Source: an uncultured Pelagibacteraceae bacterium (lineage in GTDB: Bacteria > Pseudomonadota > Alphaproteobacteria > Pelagibacterales > Pelagibacteraceae). Taken from it: a stretch of 64,000 bases of DNA. The stretch is from positions 1-64,000 of the forward strand of contig CACCLG010000004.1 in NCBI GenBank assembly GCA_902546765.1, in the 5' to 3' direction. Below, piece after piece: positions 50,254 through 59,620 of the stretch. Both the position numbers and the translations under genes were made by a program. The first letter of the stretch is position 1; each line of letters begins with the position of its first letter. A model generated the notes under the pieces. The model did no database searches. It was not told the DNA's origin and saw only the letters and a list, made by a program, of their open reading frames with translations.

Positions 50254-51075
50254 TTAAGAAATTGGTGGATATTCTAAAGTTACCTCATTTATCCAAGATG
50301 TGATGTTATTTATTCTATTGGTCGAGGAAGGATGCGTACTCATGAATTCCGGTGGTTCCTTACCTTTATTAGCTTCACGCATTCTCTCCCAAATTTTTAC
50401 TGTCTCTCTTATGTCATAGCCAGATAATGAAGCAAATATTAAACCTAAGTAATCAGCTTCACTCTCTTGTTTTCTATTAAAAGGATTCATAATTCCAATT
50501 TGAGATAACAAACCAACTGTATCCATACCAGTTGTTCTATTTACATTAGATACAGCACCTTTAGTTGCAATATCTAAAATTTTTGTGCCCACATTTAATA
50601 ATGTTCCTCTACTTGCTCTTTCAACTGAGTGTTTTGCTACAGCATGAGCTATTTCATGACCCATTACAGCAGCTAATCCATTATCATTTTTTGTAATATC
50701 AAGCATACCTGTATACACCGCAATTTTTCCACCAGGCATACACCATGCGTTTTTTACTTTTTTGTTTTCTATTAAAATATACTCCCATCTAAAATTAGCT
50801 GTTGGATCCGGTTGATTACTTCTTGCAAAGTATTCAGTAATTGAATTTTCAATTTTTGAGCCAATATTTTTTATTTTATTTAAAGTTGTAATATCTTTGC
50901 TAAGCTTTTCTTTTTCTTTCACTTTTTCGTATAATTTTTCTGCTTGAGCATTAAGTTTTGCCTCAGGTATAAGTCTTAACTGTTTTCTTTCTGTTATTGG
51001 AACACTTGTACAGGCGTGAAGACCAAAAGATGCACATCCACACCCCATTAAATATATGAAATTTCTTCTATTCAC
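50254..51075 (-). CDS. M48-family metallopeptidase, putative lipoprotein
   Basis: Zincin GHEIAHAVAKHS, lipobox-like cysteine region, ESEADYLGL. Confidence 0.9.
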   Translation of the reverse strand: MNRRNFIYLMGCGCASFGLHACTSVPITERKQLRLIPEAKLNAQAEKLYEKVKEKEKLSKDITTLNKIKNIGSKIENSITEYFARSNQPDPTANFRWEYILIENKKVKNAWCMPGGKIAVYTGMLDITKNDNGLAAVMGHEIAHAVAKHSVERASRGTLLNVGTKILDIATKGAVSNVNRTTGMDTVGLLSQIGIMNPFNRKQESEADYLGLIFASLSGYDIRETVKIWERMREANKGKEPPEFMSTHPSSTNRINNITSWINEVTLEYPPIS

Positions 51076-51117
51076 TTTTACTCACAATTATATTACATGT
51101 AACTAATAAACAACTAT

Positions 51118-51195
51118 ATGATTTTAAATAACAAGATTTTAGTTTTCTTATTTGTTCTTGCAGTATCATTTGTAATTTACTCAAGTTATAATTAA
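51118..51195 (+). CDS. Possible 25-aa single-TM microprotein
   Basis: MILNNKILVFLFVLAVSFVIYSSYN*, stop 3 nt before the next gene; not in supplied ORF track (too short). Confidence 0.35.
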   Translation: MILNNKILVFLFVLAVSFVIYSSYN

Positions 51196-51198
51196 AAT

Positions 51199-51822
51199 AT
51201 GGCAAAATTTAAAAGAAAAAGCATATCTTTATTTGCTAAATTAAGAAATTATTTTATCACAGGAATAGTCGTATTAATTCCAATTGGTATTACACTTTAT
51301 TTAACAAAATTTTTTATCTCTGTTTCCTCTAAACTAATACCTTATGAGCTAAACCCAAATACATATTTGCCATTTGCTATTCCAGGTCTCGAAATAGTTC
51401 TTGCAATTATTTTTATAACCTTAGTTGGAAGTTTATCTTTATCATTTATAGGAAAAAAAATTTTACAATTCGTAAACGATTTATTTAAAAGAATTCCTAT
51501 TCTTCGAACTATTTATTCAGCAATAGGACAGATGACAGAGTCGTTAGCTCCTAAAAAGGGAGATAGAAAAAGTGTAGTTTTAATTGAGTATCCTAGAAAA
51601 GGAAGCTGGGCAGTTGGATTTGCAACTAAAGACAATGAAGGAGAAATCTCAAAAAAAACAAACAAAAATCTTGTTAATGTATTTGTTCCAACTACACCAA
51701 ATCCAACCAGTGGATTTTTACTAATGTTTCCAAAAGAAGAAGTTTTATATTTAGATATGAGTTTCGAGGAGGCGTCCAAGTTTATTGTGTCTGCAGGTAC
51801 CTCAAACCCCCAAGCTAAATAA
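51199..51822 (+). CDS. DUF502 family membrane protein
   Basis: KLRNYFITGIVVLIPIGITLYLTKF, RIPILRTIYSAIGQMTES, VFVPTTPNPTSGFLLMFPKEEV. Confidence 0.92.
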   Translation: MAKFKRKSISLFAKLRNYFITGIVVLIPIGITLYLTKFFISVSSKLIPYELNPNTYLPFAIPGLEIVLAIIFITLVGSLSLSFIGKKILQFVNDLFKRIPILRTIYSAIGQMTESLAPKKGDRKSVVLIEYPRKGSWAVGFATKDNEGEISKKTNKNLVNVFVPTTPNPTSGFLLMFPKEEVLYLDMSFEEASKFIVSAGTSNPQAK

Positions 51823-53857
51823 TATCATTTAAGATTGAAGCACGGTCATAAAGTTTAAGTAATTTATAATACTCACCAATCTGTTTATCTTTTAGCTCAA
51901 TTTTTTTAACCTCTTTTTCTGCTAATATAAAAAGATCTTTATGTAAAATAGGATCTGCCAATTTAAATTTTTTTAAACCACTTTGTTTAAAACCTAAGAC
52001 ATCTCCATAACCTCTTAAAACCATATCGTGTTCTGAAATTTCAAAACCATCATTTGAGTTCTTTAAAATATTTATTCTTTTTTTTGCATTTTCACTTAAA
52101 TTTGACTTAAACATTAAAATACATGTACTTTGTTTGTCACCTCTTCCAACTCTGCCTCTGAGTTGATGTAATTGTGATAACCCATATTTATTTGCATTTT
52201 CAATGATGATTACATTTGCATTTGGGAAATCAATTCCTACTTCAATAACAGTTGTCGACACTAACACATCAATTTTTTTATTTAAAAAATCATCAAGCAC
52301 TTTATTTTTTTCATCTTTTTCCATTGATCCATGAATTAGACCAATTTTGTTTTTAAAAAATTTTTTTAAAACTTTACTCTTTTCAACAGCAGACTGATGA
52401 TCAAGTTTCTGTGATTTTTCAATAAGCGGGCAAACCCAAAATATCTGATTACCAGAGGAAATTTCTTTTTTACAAAATTTTATAATTTCATCTACTTTTG
52501 TTTCTAATTTACTATAAGTGGTTATTGCTTTTCTATTTTTTGGTTTTTCTTTAATCAAAGTAACATCCATATCTCCATAGATTGTCATTATCATAGTACG
52601 AGGTATTGGGGTTGCAGACATGACAAGCACATCACAATTATTGCCACCTTTGTCGGACAATTCTTTTCTTTGTCTTACACCAAATTTATGTTGTTCATCG
52701 ATAATAATTAAACCAAGATTTTTATAATCTACTTTTTTTTGAAAAAGGGCATGTGTGCCAATGATCAATTTTATTTTATTTTGTTTTATATTTTCTAATG
52801 TACTTTTTTTTTGTTTATATTCTGTTTTTCCTGTTAATAGTTCTATTGATATATCTTTTCCAAATAAATCTGATGCAAAATTATAGTGTTGTTTAGCTAG
52901 TATTTCAGTAGGAACCATCAAAGCTACTTGAAAACCTGATTTTATAACATTCAACGCAGCAATTAGTGCAATTATTGTTTTTCCTGATCCTACATCACCT
53001 TGAAGTAACCTAAACATTCTTTGTTTTGATTTGAGGTCATTATTTATTTCTTTCATTGCCTTTATTTGATCATTTGTAAGTATAAATTTGAATTTTTTTA
53101 AATATTTCTGACAAATATTTGGATCAAAAATCTTTTCTTTTTTTTTTATTTTCTTAATTTTTTTCCTTATTTCAGATGATATTAAAAAGTTTGAGATAAT
53201 TTCATCAAAAATTAATCTTCTTAGGTAATCTGAATTCTGAAGATTTTCAATTTCCTCACTATGAATCTTTCTAATGGATTGATCCCAACTTACATTATTG
53301 AAATAGTTTAAAATTTCTGCGTTATGCCATTCTTTAAGTACAGGCATATTCTTAAATATGATTTCAATAGTTTTATTATATTTTGAAGCTGTTAGTCCTT
53401 CTGTAAGACTATAAGTATTTATATCTTTTATATTTCCATCCTCTGTCTCTGACACTAATTTTGGATTAGTTATTTGATATTTACCCTTATAAAAACCTAC
53501 TTTTCCATAAATAATTGTTTCTTGATCCAGAGGAAGTATTTTTTTTATGTAGCCTTCAAAACTATTAAAGAAAATACAATCTATTTTCTTTTCAGAAGAT
53601 AAACAGTTAACCCTATTGGGCAAATTTCTTATTCTAGGAAAATTATACTTTTTCGGGACTAGTTGTATTGATTGGGTTTTGCCTATTTGCAATTGATCAA
53701 TGTTTACTGTCTTTGAGGTTTCTATTTTTGAAATAGGTGCGTGCCATAATAGATCAAAAATATTTAATATTTTTTTTTTTAAAAATAATTGTGTTGTTTT
53801 TTTACCTATCCCTTTAATGCTACTAATTTTTGATAAAAAATATTCATAATCCTGCAT
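51815..53857 (-). CDS. recG: ATP-dependent DNA helicase RecG
   Basis: RLLQGDVGSGKTIIALIAAL, IIDEQHKFGVRQR, MSATPIPRTMIMTIYGDMD, QLHQLRGRVGRG. Confidence 0.95.
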   Translation of the reverse strand: MQDYEYFLSKISSIKGIGKKTTQLFLKKKILNIFDLLWHAPISKIETSKTVNIDQLQIGKTQSIQLVPKKYNFPRIRNLPNRVNCLSSEKKIDCIFFNSFEGYIKKILPLDQETIIYGKVGFYKGKYQITNPKLVSETEDGNIKDINTYSLTEGLTASKYNKTIEIIFKNMPVLKEWHNAEILNYFNNVSWDQSIRKIHSEEIENLQNSDYLRRLIFDEIISNFLISSEIRKKIKKIKKKEKIFDPNICQKYLKKFKFILTNDQIKAMKEINNDLKSKQRMFRLLQGDVGSGKTIIALIAALNVIKSGFQVALMVPTEILAKQHYNFASDLFGKDISIELLTGKTEYKQKKSTLENIKQNKIKLIIGTHALFQKKVDYKNLGLIIIDEQHKFGVRQRKELSDKGGNNCDVLVMSATPIPRTMIMTIYGDMDVTLIKEKPKNRKAITTYSKLETKVDEIIKFCKKEISSGNQIFWVCPLIEKSQKLDHQSAVEKSKVLKKFFKNKIGLIHGSMEKDEKNKVLDDFLNKKIDVLVSTTVIEVGIDFPNANVIIIENANKYGLSQLHQLRGRVGRGDKQSTCILMFKSNLSENAKKRINILKNSNDGFEISEHDMVLRGYGDVLGFKQSGLKKFKLADPILHKDLFILAEKEVKKIELKDKQIGEYYKLLKLYDRASILNDII

Positions 53858-53881
53858 AAAGTATATATAAATCTATATTAT

Positions 53882-54136
53882 ATGGATTCAAACAGGCAAA
53901 ATCTTATTAATAAAATAAAATATAGAGCTCAGTATAGAGGCACTAAAGAAATGGACTTATTTGTTTATAAGTTCGTAAATGAAATTGTTGAAAATTTAAA
54001 TTTAGAAGAATTGGAAGATTTGAATAAATTAATTAACCTTGGTGATGAAGAATTAATTAAAATTTCTGAGTCAAAAGATAACCAAAATTTATCCAAAGTC
54101 ATAATAAAATTGCGAGAATTTAAAGAAAAATATTAA
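53882..54136 (+). CDS. sdhE: SdhE/DUF339 FAD assembly factor
   Basis: KIKYRAQYRGTKEMDLFVYKFV; divergent from recG. Confidence 0.88.
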   Translation: MDSNRQNLINKIKYRAQYRGTKEMDLFVYKFVNEIVENLNLEELEDLNKLINLGDEELIKISESKDNQNLSKVIIKLREFKEKY

Positions 54137-54226
54137 TGGCGGAGAGACTGGGATTCGAACCCAGGAAAGAGTTGCCCCTTTGCCGGTTTTCAAGACCGGT
54201 GCTTTCAACCGCTCAGCCATCTCTCC
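54137..54226 (-). tRNA. tRNA-Ser (anticodon TGA)
   Basis: Minus strand GGAGAGATGGCTGAGCGGTTGAAAGCACCGGTCTTGAAAACCGGCAAAGG...GGTTCGAATCCCAGTCTCTCCGCCA; long variable arm. Confidence 0.95.
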
Positions 54227-54314
54227 GTGAGCTAGGTTTTATAAGTATTAATATATATTTCAACAATAAAATAGATAAGATATTAATCAAAATCTTTTTA
54301 ATAATAATTTCATT

Positions 54315-55196
54315 ATGGATAAAAAAAGTTTTAACCAAGGTTTGTTCTTAAGTGCAGTTGGATCTTTCTGGTGGGGCTTTTTTGGTGTTTTATATTTTAA
54401 GTATATTTCTTTTGCAGGTCATATAGAAGTTGTTGTGCATAGAAGTTTGTGGACTGCAGTTACACTTTTAGTAACAACAATTATTTTTTCAAAATGGAAG
54501 ATTTTTAAGGAAATTATATCAAATAAAAAACAATTATTTATTCTATTTTTATCTGGGGTATTAATATTTTTAAATTGGGCAGTTTGGATTTATGCAGTTT
54601 CATTCAATCAAGTTATAAATGCAAGTTTTGGATATTTTATTATGCCGATATTAAGTGTTTTTTTAGGATATTTCTTTTTTAAAGAAAAATTAAATAAGAA
54701 AAGATTTGTTTCTATTTCTTTAGTTTTAGTTTCAATAGCTTATATCTTTCTGATTGACTTTAAATCTATACCATGGGTTGGAATATCCGTTGCTTTAAGT
54801 TGGGGTTTTTACAACTTACTCAGAAAAAAAATATCAGTATCAACAGATATTGGTTTATTTATAGAAAGTTTATTTATCTTGCCTTTTATACTAATAGTTT
54901 TTTATTTTATTACTCAAAATAACGTTAATGACTTCTCACTATCAAATCCTATTTTGATGTTAATTCTTATGATGGCAGGTCCAATGACAGTGATTCCATT
55001 ATTTTTATATGTAAGAGGTGTAGAATTGTGTGGTCTTGGACCTACAGGTATGATTTTTTATATTACACCCACATTACAATTTATTTTAGGGTATTTTTTG
55101 TTCAATGAGCCTTTCAATATTAATCAGTTAGTTAGTTTTATTTTAATATGGATTGCTGTATTCATTTATCTTAGAGATTTATATGAAAATAACTAA
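54315..55196 (+). CDS. rarD: EamA/RarD-family transporter
   Basis: Ten-TM EamA topology; RarD-like FLNWAVWIYAVSFNQVINASFGYFIMPILSVFLGYFFFKE. Confidence 0.88.
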   Translation: MDKKSFNQGLFLSAVGSFWWGFFGVLYFKYISFAGHIEVVVHRSLWTAVTLLVTTIIFSKWKIFKEIISNKKQLFILFLSGVLIFLNWAVWIYAVSFNQVINASFGYFIMPILSVFLGYFFFKEKLNKKRFVSISLVLVSIAYIFLIDFKSIPWVGISVALSWGFYNLLRKKISVSTDIGLFIESLFILPFILIVFYFITQNNVNDFSLSNPILMLILMMAGPMTVIPLFLYVRGVELCGLGPTGMIFYITPTLQFILGYFLFNEPFNINQLVSFILIWIAVFIYLRDLYENN

Positions 55197-56181
55197 TGTA
55201 TTTATAATAAATATAATCTTTTTTTTATTTAGCTTTAAATTTTTATCTGCCTCAGATTTTGAAAATTGGAAAATTGACTTTAAAAAAAAGGCTCTAGATG
55301 AAGGTATTAGTATAAAAACACTAAATAGAGTAATAGATAATTCAAGATTTCTTCCTGATGTTATTAAATATGACAGATATCAACCTGAATTTTATGAGGA
55401 TACTTATACTTATATATCAAAACGAACATCTCAAAAAAAAGTTGCTAAGGGTAGAAATCTTTATAATTCAAATCAAAAATTAATTGAAATTGTATCTAAC
55501 GAGTTTTTAGTTGATAAAAATCTTTTATTAGCATTGATGGGTATAGAAACTAATTTTGGTACATATCTTGGAAAAATGGATATTGTTTCTTCGTTAGCTA
55601 CACTAAGTTTTGATAAAAGACGTAGCAAATTTTTTACATCTGAACTCATTACTTTATTAAAATTAGTTGATGCAAATATAATTGATCCTGACACTTTATT
55701 TGGATCTTGGGCTGGAGCTTTTGGAAATTTTCAATTTATGCCATCAACAATTACTAACCACGCAATTGATTATAACAATGATAAAAAAATTGATCTAAAA
55801 AATATTGAAGACTCATTTGCATCAGCTGCTAATTATATAAAAAATTTAGGGTGGAATAATGATATCCCATGTTTTTATAAAATAAATTTAAAAGATGATA
55901 TCCCATTAGAATTTTTAAATACTTCAGCCAAAAAACTAAATAATAAAAGAAAAGTAAAGTATTTTTCAAAGTACATAGAAAATAGTGATCATTTAAAACA
56001 ATTTAATAATCTTAATTCAGCAATTATTACACCTGATGTAGATATTGTTGAAAACGCAAAAAAGTTTTCACCCGCTTATATAGTTTTTGATAATTATGAT
56101 TTAATATTAAAATGGAACAGGTCATTAAGATTTGCATTAGCTGTTTGTACCTTAAGAGATAAATTCAAAGATGAATTATAA
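55183..56181 (+). CDS. Lytic murein transglycosylase (MltB-like)
   Basis: ALMGIETNFGTYLGKMDIVSSLATLSFDKRR, GSWAGAFGNFQFMPSTI. Confidence 0.9.
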   Translation: MKITNVFIINIIFFLFSFKFLSASDFENWKIDFKKKALDEGISIKTLNRVIDNSRFLPDVIKYDRYQPEFYEDTYTYISKRTSQKKVAKGRNLYNSNQKLIEIVSNEFLVDKNLLLALMGIETNFGTYLGKMDIVSSLATLSFDKRRSKFFTSELITLLKLVDANIIDPDTLFGSWAGAFGNFQFMPSTITNHAIDYNNDKKIDLKNIEDSFASAANYIKNLGWNNDIPCFYKINLKDDIPLEFLNTSAKKLNNKRKVKYFSKYIENSDHLKQFNNLNSAIITPDVDIVENAKKFSPAYIVFDNYDLILKWNRSLRFALAVCTLRDKFKDEL

Positions 56182-56932
56182 AATTCCTCTTATACTTCTT
56201 TTAACTTTTTTATTTGCATGCGAACAAAGGTATACTAATTTAGAATACAACAGTAATTTTGAGAACTTTTCAAACAAAGGGTTTGCCTTAATTTATGATG
56301 AGCAACTTTATAAAAATAAAATTGTTAATAAAAAAATAGATGAAAGATCGCTTATAATTTTTAATAATAAATTGAAATATGATACTCCAGTAAAAGTAAC
56401 AAATTTATTAAACGGAAAATATATTTTAGCTAAAATAGGTAAAAAATCTAAATATCCTTTTTTTTATAATGCTGTTATATCAAAAAGAATAGCAGAAGAA
56501 TTAGAAATTGATCTATCAGAGCCTTATATTGCTGTTCAAACAATAAATACCAGTGGTGCATTTGTTGCCAAGAAAGCTAAAACATTTAAAGAAGAGAAAA
56601 AAGTAGCAGATAAAGCCCCTGTAGATGGCATTACTATTGAAAATTTAGGTGATGAAACAAATAAAATAAAAAAAACAAATAAATTAAAATTAAAAAAGAA
56701 GGAGTTTAATTACATTATTAAATTTGCAGACTTATATTTTGAAGATTCGGCTTTAATTCTTAAAAAAAGGTTAATAGATGAGTACAACTTAAGTAATATT
56801 TCAATAGATAAGATAAATAATAATGTTTATAGGGTTTATAAAGGACCCTTTGATAATATAAAGTCTATTAAAATTGAGTTCGATAAAATAAATCTAATGG
56901 ACTTTGATAATATAGATATAATTAAATTATAA
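56171..56932 (+). CDS. Degenerate RlpA-like double-psi beta-barrel lipoprotein with SPOR domain
   Basis: Lipobox-like FLFAC; diverged DPBB region (DTPVKVTNLLNGKYILAKIGKK..); SPOR-like C-terminus; between mltB and dac. Confidence 0.75.
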   Translation: MNYKIPLILLLTFLFACEQRYTNLEYNSNFENFSNKGFALIYDEQLYKNKIVNKKIDERSLIIFNNKLKYDTPVKVTNLLNGKYILAKIGKKSKYPFFYNAVISKRIAEELEIDLSEPYIAVQTINTSGAFVAKKAKTFKEEKKVADKAPVDGITIENLGDETNKIKKTNKLKLKKKEFNYIIKFADLYFEDSALILKKRLIDEYNLSNISIDKINNNVYRVYKGPFDNIKSIKIEFDKINLMDFDNIDIIKL

Positions 56933-56933
56933 A

Positions 56934-58091
56934 ATGCAAAATTCTATAAAACTTATTTTAATTTTGTTTTCTTTAATTTTATTTCCATCAAAATCAAATG
57001 CAATAATTAGCGTAAATGCTAAAACTGCAATACTACAAGATTATTTATCTGGTGAAATTCTTTATGAAAAGGATGCAGACCTTTCTATATATCCTGCATC
57101 TATGACAAAAATTATGACCTCAATTATTGCTTTTGATTTAATTAAAAAGGGAGAACTTACATTAGATGAAAAATTTATAGTATCTGAAAATGCTTGGAGA
57201 CTATCTACAGCAGGATATTCGTCTATGTTTATAATGGTTGGCGATGAAGTATCAGTTGAAAATCTTTTAAGAGGTATAATAGTTGCATCAGGTAATGATG
57301 CCTGCATTGCTTTGGCAGAGGGTATTGCAGGTACAGAGGAGGAATTTGCTGTATTAATGACTGAAAAAGCGCTTGAGATAGGGATGGAAAATACTAATTT
57401 TTCAAATTCATCAGGTATCAATGACCCAAATAATTACTCTACAGTTCGAGATATTTTAATAATGTCTAATTACTTAATTAAAAATTACCCAGAATATTAT
57501 CATTATTACAAAGAAAAAGAATTTACATGGGATAGAACCGGTGGTGATCCTATTACTCAAGGAAATAGAAATCCTTTATTGTATAAAAATATGGGAGCTG
57601 ATGGAATTAAAACTGGTTATCTTGCAGTTGAAAAATATTCATTAGCATCCTCAATAAAAAAAAAGAACAGAAGATTAATTGCAGTTGGAAGTGGCTTTAA
57701 TTCAAAAAATGATAGATCTAGGCAATCTACAAAGTTGTTGACTTGGGGACTAACAAAATTTGATACAATTTTAATTGGCAAAAAAAACGATGTAATATCA
57801 GAGTTAGATGTATGGCAAGGCAAACAGAAAAAAGTTAAAGCATATATTTCATCGGACATCTATAAAACAATTCCTAAAGCAAAAAAAAAATATCTAAAAG
57901 TAACAGTTAATTATGAAGGACCTCTGGAAGCACCAATAGAAAAAAATGATGTCATTGGAAAAATAAAGATTACTTACAAAGATGAGGTAGTTGGTAATTA
58001 TGATTTATTTGCATCAGAAAGTGTTCAAAAACAGAATATAATCTCCCGTATCTTAAGCTCAATAAATTTTTTAATATGGGGCGATGTATAA
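56934..58091 (+). CDS. D-alanyl-D-alanine carboxypeptidase
   Basis: Signal peptide, YPASMTKIMT (SxxK), ASGNDACIALAEG (SxN), GIKTGY (KTG). Confidence 0.94.
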   Translation: MQNSIKLILILFSLILFPSKSNAIISVNAKTAILQDYLSGEILYEKDADLSIYPASMTKIMTSIIAFDLIKKGELTLDEKFIVSENAWRLSTAGYSSMFIMVGDEVSVENLLRGIIVASGNDACIALAEGIAGTEEEFAVLMTEKALEIGMENTNFSNSSGINDPNNYSTVRDILIMSNYLIKNYPEYYHYYKEKEFTWDRTGGDPITQGNRNPLLYKNMGADGIKTGYLAVEKYSLASSIKKKNRRLIAVGSGFNSKNDRSRQSTKLLTWGLTKFDTILIGKKNDVISELDVWQGKQKKVKAYISSDIYKTIPKAKKKYLKVTVNYEGPLEAPIEKNDVIGKIKITYKDEVVGNYDLFASESVQKQNIISRILSSINFLIWGDV

Positions 58092-58707
58092 AAAAAAACA
58101 CCCTGTAATTATTTTTGAAGGAATAGAAGCCTCAGGAAAGTCAACAAATATAAATAATTTTTCAAAATTTTTAAAAAAAAATAAATATCAGTTTATAAAG
58201 ATAAGAGAGCCTGGGGGTACAAAATTTTCAGAAAAATTAAGAAAAATAATGTTATCAAAGAACAATAAATTAGATAAAAAAACTGATTTACTGTTAATAT
58301 TAGCTTCAAGATCTGAAAATATTTCAAAAATTATTAACAAAAATTACCAAAAAAAAATAATTTTAATAGATAGATTTTCAGATTCTACAGTAGCTTATCA
58401 ACATTATGGTATGGGTTTAAATTTGAATATAATAAAAAATTTAAATTCTTATATTATTGGTAAATTTAAACCAGATCTTACCTTTTTATGTACTGTAAAT
58501 AGTGAGAATATGAATAACAGATTAAAAATAAGATCAAATAACAATAGATATGATAATTTTAAAATTAGCTTTTATAATAAAGTTCAAAAAGGTTTTCTTA
58601 AATTATCAAAAAATAAAAAAAAATATGTTTTATTAGATTCGAATAATTCGACACCTACTGAAAATTTAAATAGAATTATCAATGAATTTAAAAAAATAGC
58701 AAAATAA
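58084..58707 (+). CDS. tmk: Thymidylate kinase
   Basis: IIFEGIEASGKST, REPGGTKFSEKLR, LIDRFSDSTVAYQ. Confidence 0.95.
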   Translation: MYKKKHPVIIFEGIEASGKSTNINNFSKFLKKNKYQFIKIREPGGTKFSEKLRKIMLSKNNKLDKKTDLLLILASRSENISKIINKNYQKKIILIDRFSDSTVAYQHYGMGLNLNIIKNLNSYIIGKFKPDLTFLCTVNSENMNNRLKIRSNNNRYDNFKISFYNKVQKGFLKLSKNKKKYVLLDSNNSTPTENLNRIINEFKKIAK

Positions 58708-58711
58708 TTAA

Positions 58712-59620
58712 ATGTCAAATACACTAATAGGCTTAGGCGATGTTTTGAATGATCTAATTAACTTACATAATTCAAATAGACTTCCAAATAAATTATTATT
58801 AAGTGGGACACAAGGAATAGGGAAAGGAGTATTATCCAAACACCTTCTAAATTATATTCTGTCTAAGAACGAGCCGTTTGAATATGATCTAAAAAAACTC
58901 CAAATTAATCCTAGTAATAAATCTTTTAAATTACTTGAAAGTAATGCACATCCCAATGTTTTTAAAATTCATATAAAAAAGGATAAAAAAAATATTGATA
59001 TAGGCCAGATAAGAGAAATGATTAAATTCCAAAATAGTTCATCATTTAATAATAAAACACGATTTGTATTAATTGAAGATGCAGATCTGCTTAATGTAAA
59101 TTCTGTAAATGCATTATTAAAGTCTCTTGAAGAGCCAAATAACAATTTCTCTTTTATTTTAACACATAATTCAAATAAAACTGTCTTAGAAACTTTAAAA
59201 TCAAGATGCATAGAATTCAAAGTAAATTTAAAAAATGAATTTGTAGAAAATATTGTTAACTCTTACTTTTCTAAAAAGGTATATGATCAAATTTCTTTAG
59301 ATTTTAAAAATTATTATCATAATCCTGTTTTTCTAATTAATTTATCAAACTATTTTAATGAAAATAACTTAGATATTCAAAATTTTAGCATTGAAGATTT
59401 ATTATATGAAATCTCAATAAACCCATCACATTTAAAAGATGAATTTATATTATTAAATCTTAATCTTTTTATTGAATTATACTTTTATAAAAATATAAAT
59501 GCCCATAAAAAAAATATTTTTAAAGCAAAAGAATATTTTCTAAAAAAATTATCAAACGTCAAAAAATATAATCTTGATATCGAGACTTTTTTTTTAGAAT
59601 TTAAAGATTTATTAAAATGA
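58712..59620 (+). CDS. holB: DNA polymerase III delta' subunit
   Basis: LLLSGTQGIGKGVLSKHLL, FVLIEDADLLNVNSVNALLKSLEEPNNNFSFILTHN. Confidence 0.92.
   Translation: MSNTLIGLGDVLNDLINLHNSNRLPNKLLLSGTQGIGKGVLSKHLLNYILSKNEPFEYDLKKLQINPSNKSFKLLESNAHPNVFKIHIKKDKKNIDIGQIREMIKFQNSSSFNNKTRFVLIEDADLLNVNSVNALLKSLEEPNNNFSFILTHNSNKTVLETLKSRCIEFKVNLKNEFVENIVNSYFSKKVYDQISLDFKNYYHNPVFLINLSNYFNENNLDIQNFSIEDLLYEISINPSHLKDEFILLNLNLFIELYFYKNINAHKKNIFKAKEYFLKKLSNVKKYNLDIETFFLEFKDLLK

Noticed and set aside
54136-54351. 71-aa plus-strand ORF MAERLGFEPRKELPLCRFSRPVLS...
   Set aside because: It is the complement of tRNA-Ser, a well-known spurious ORF pattern.
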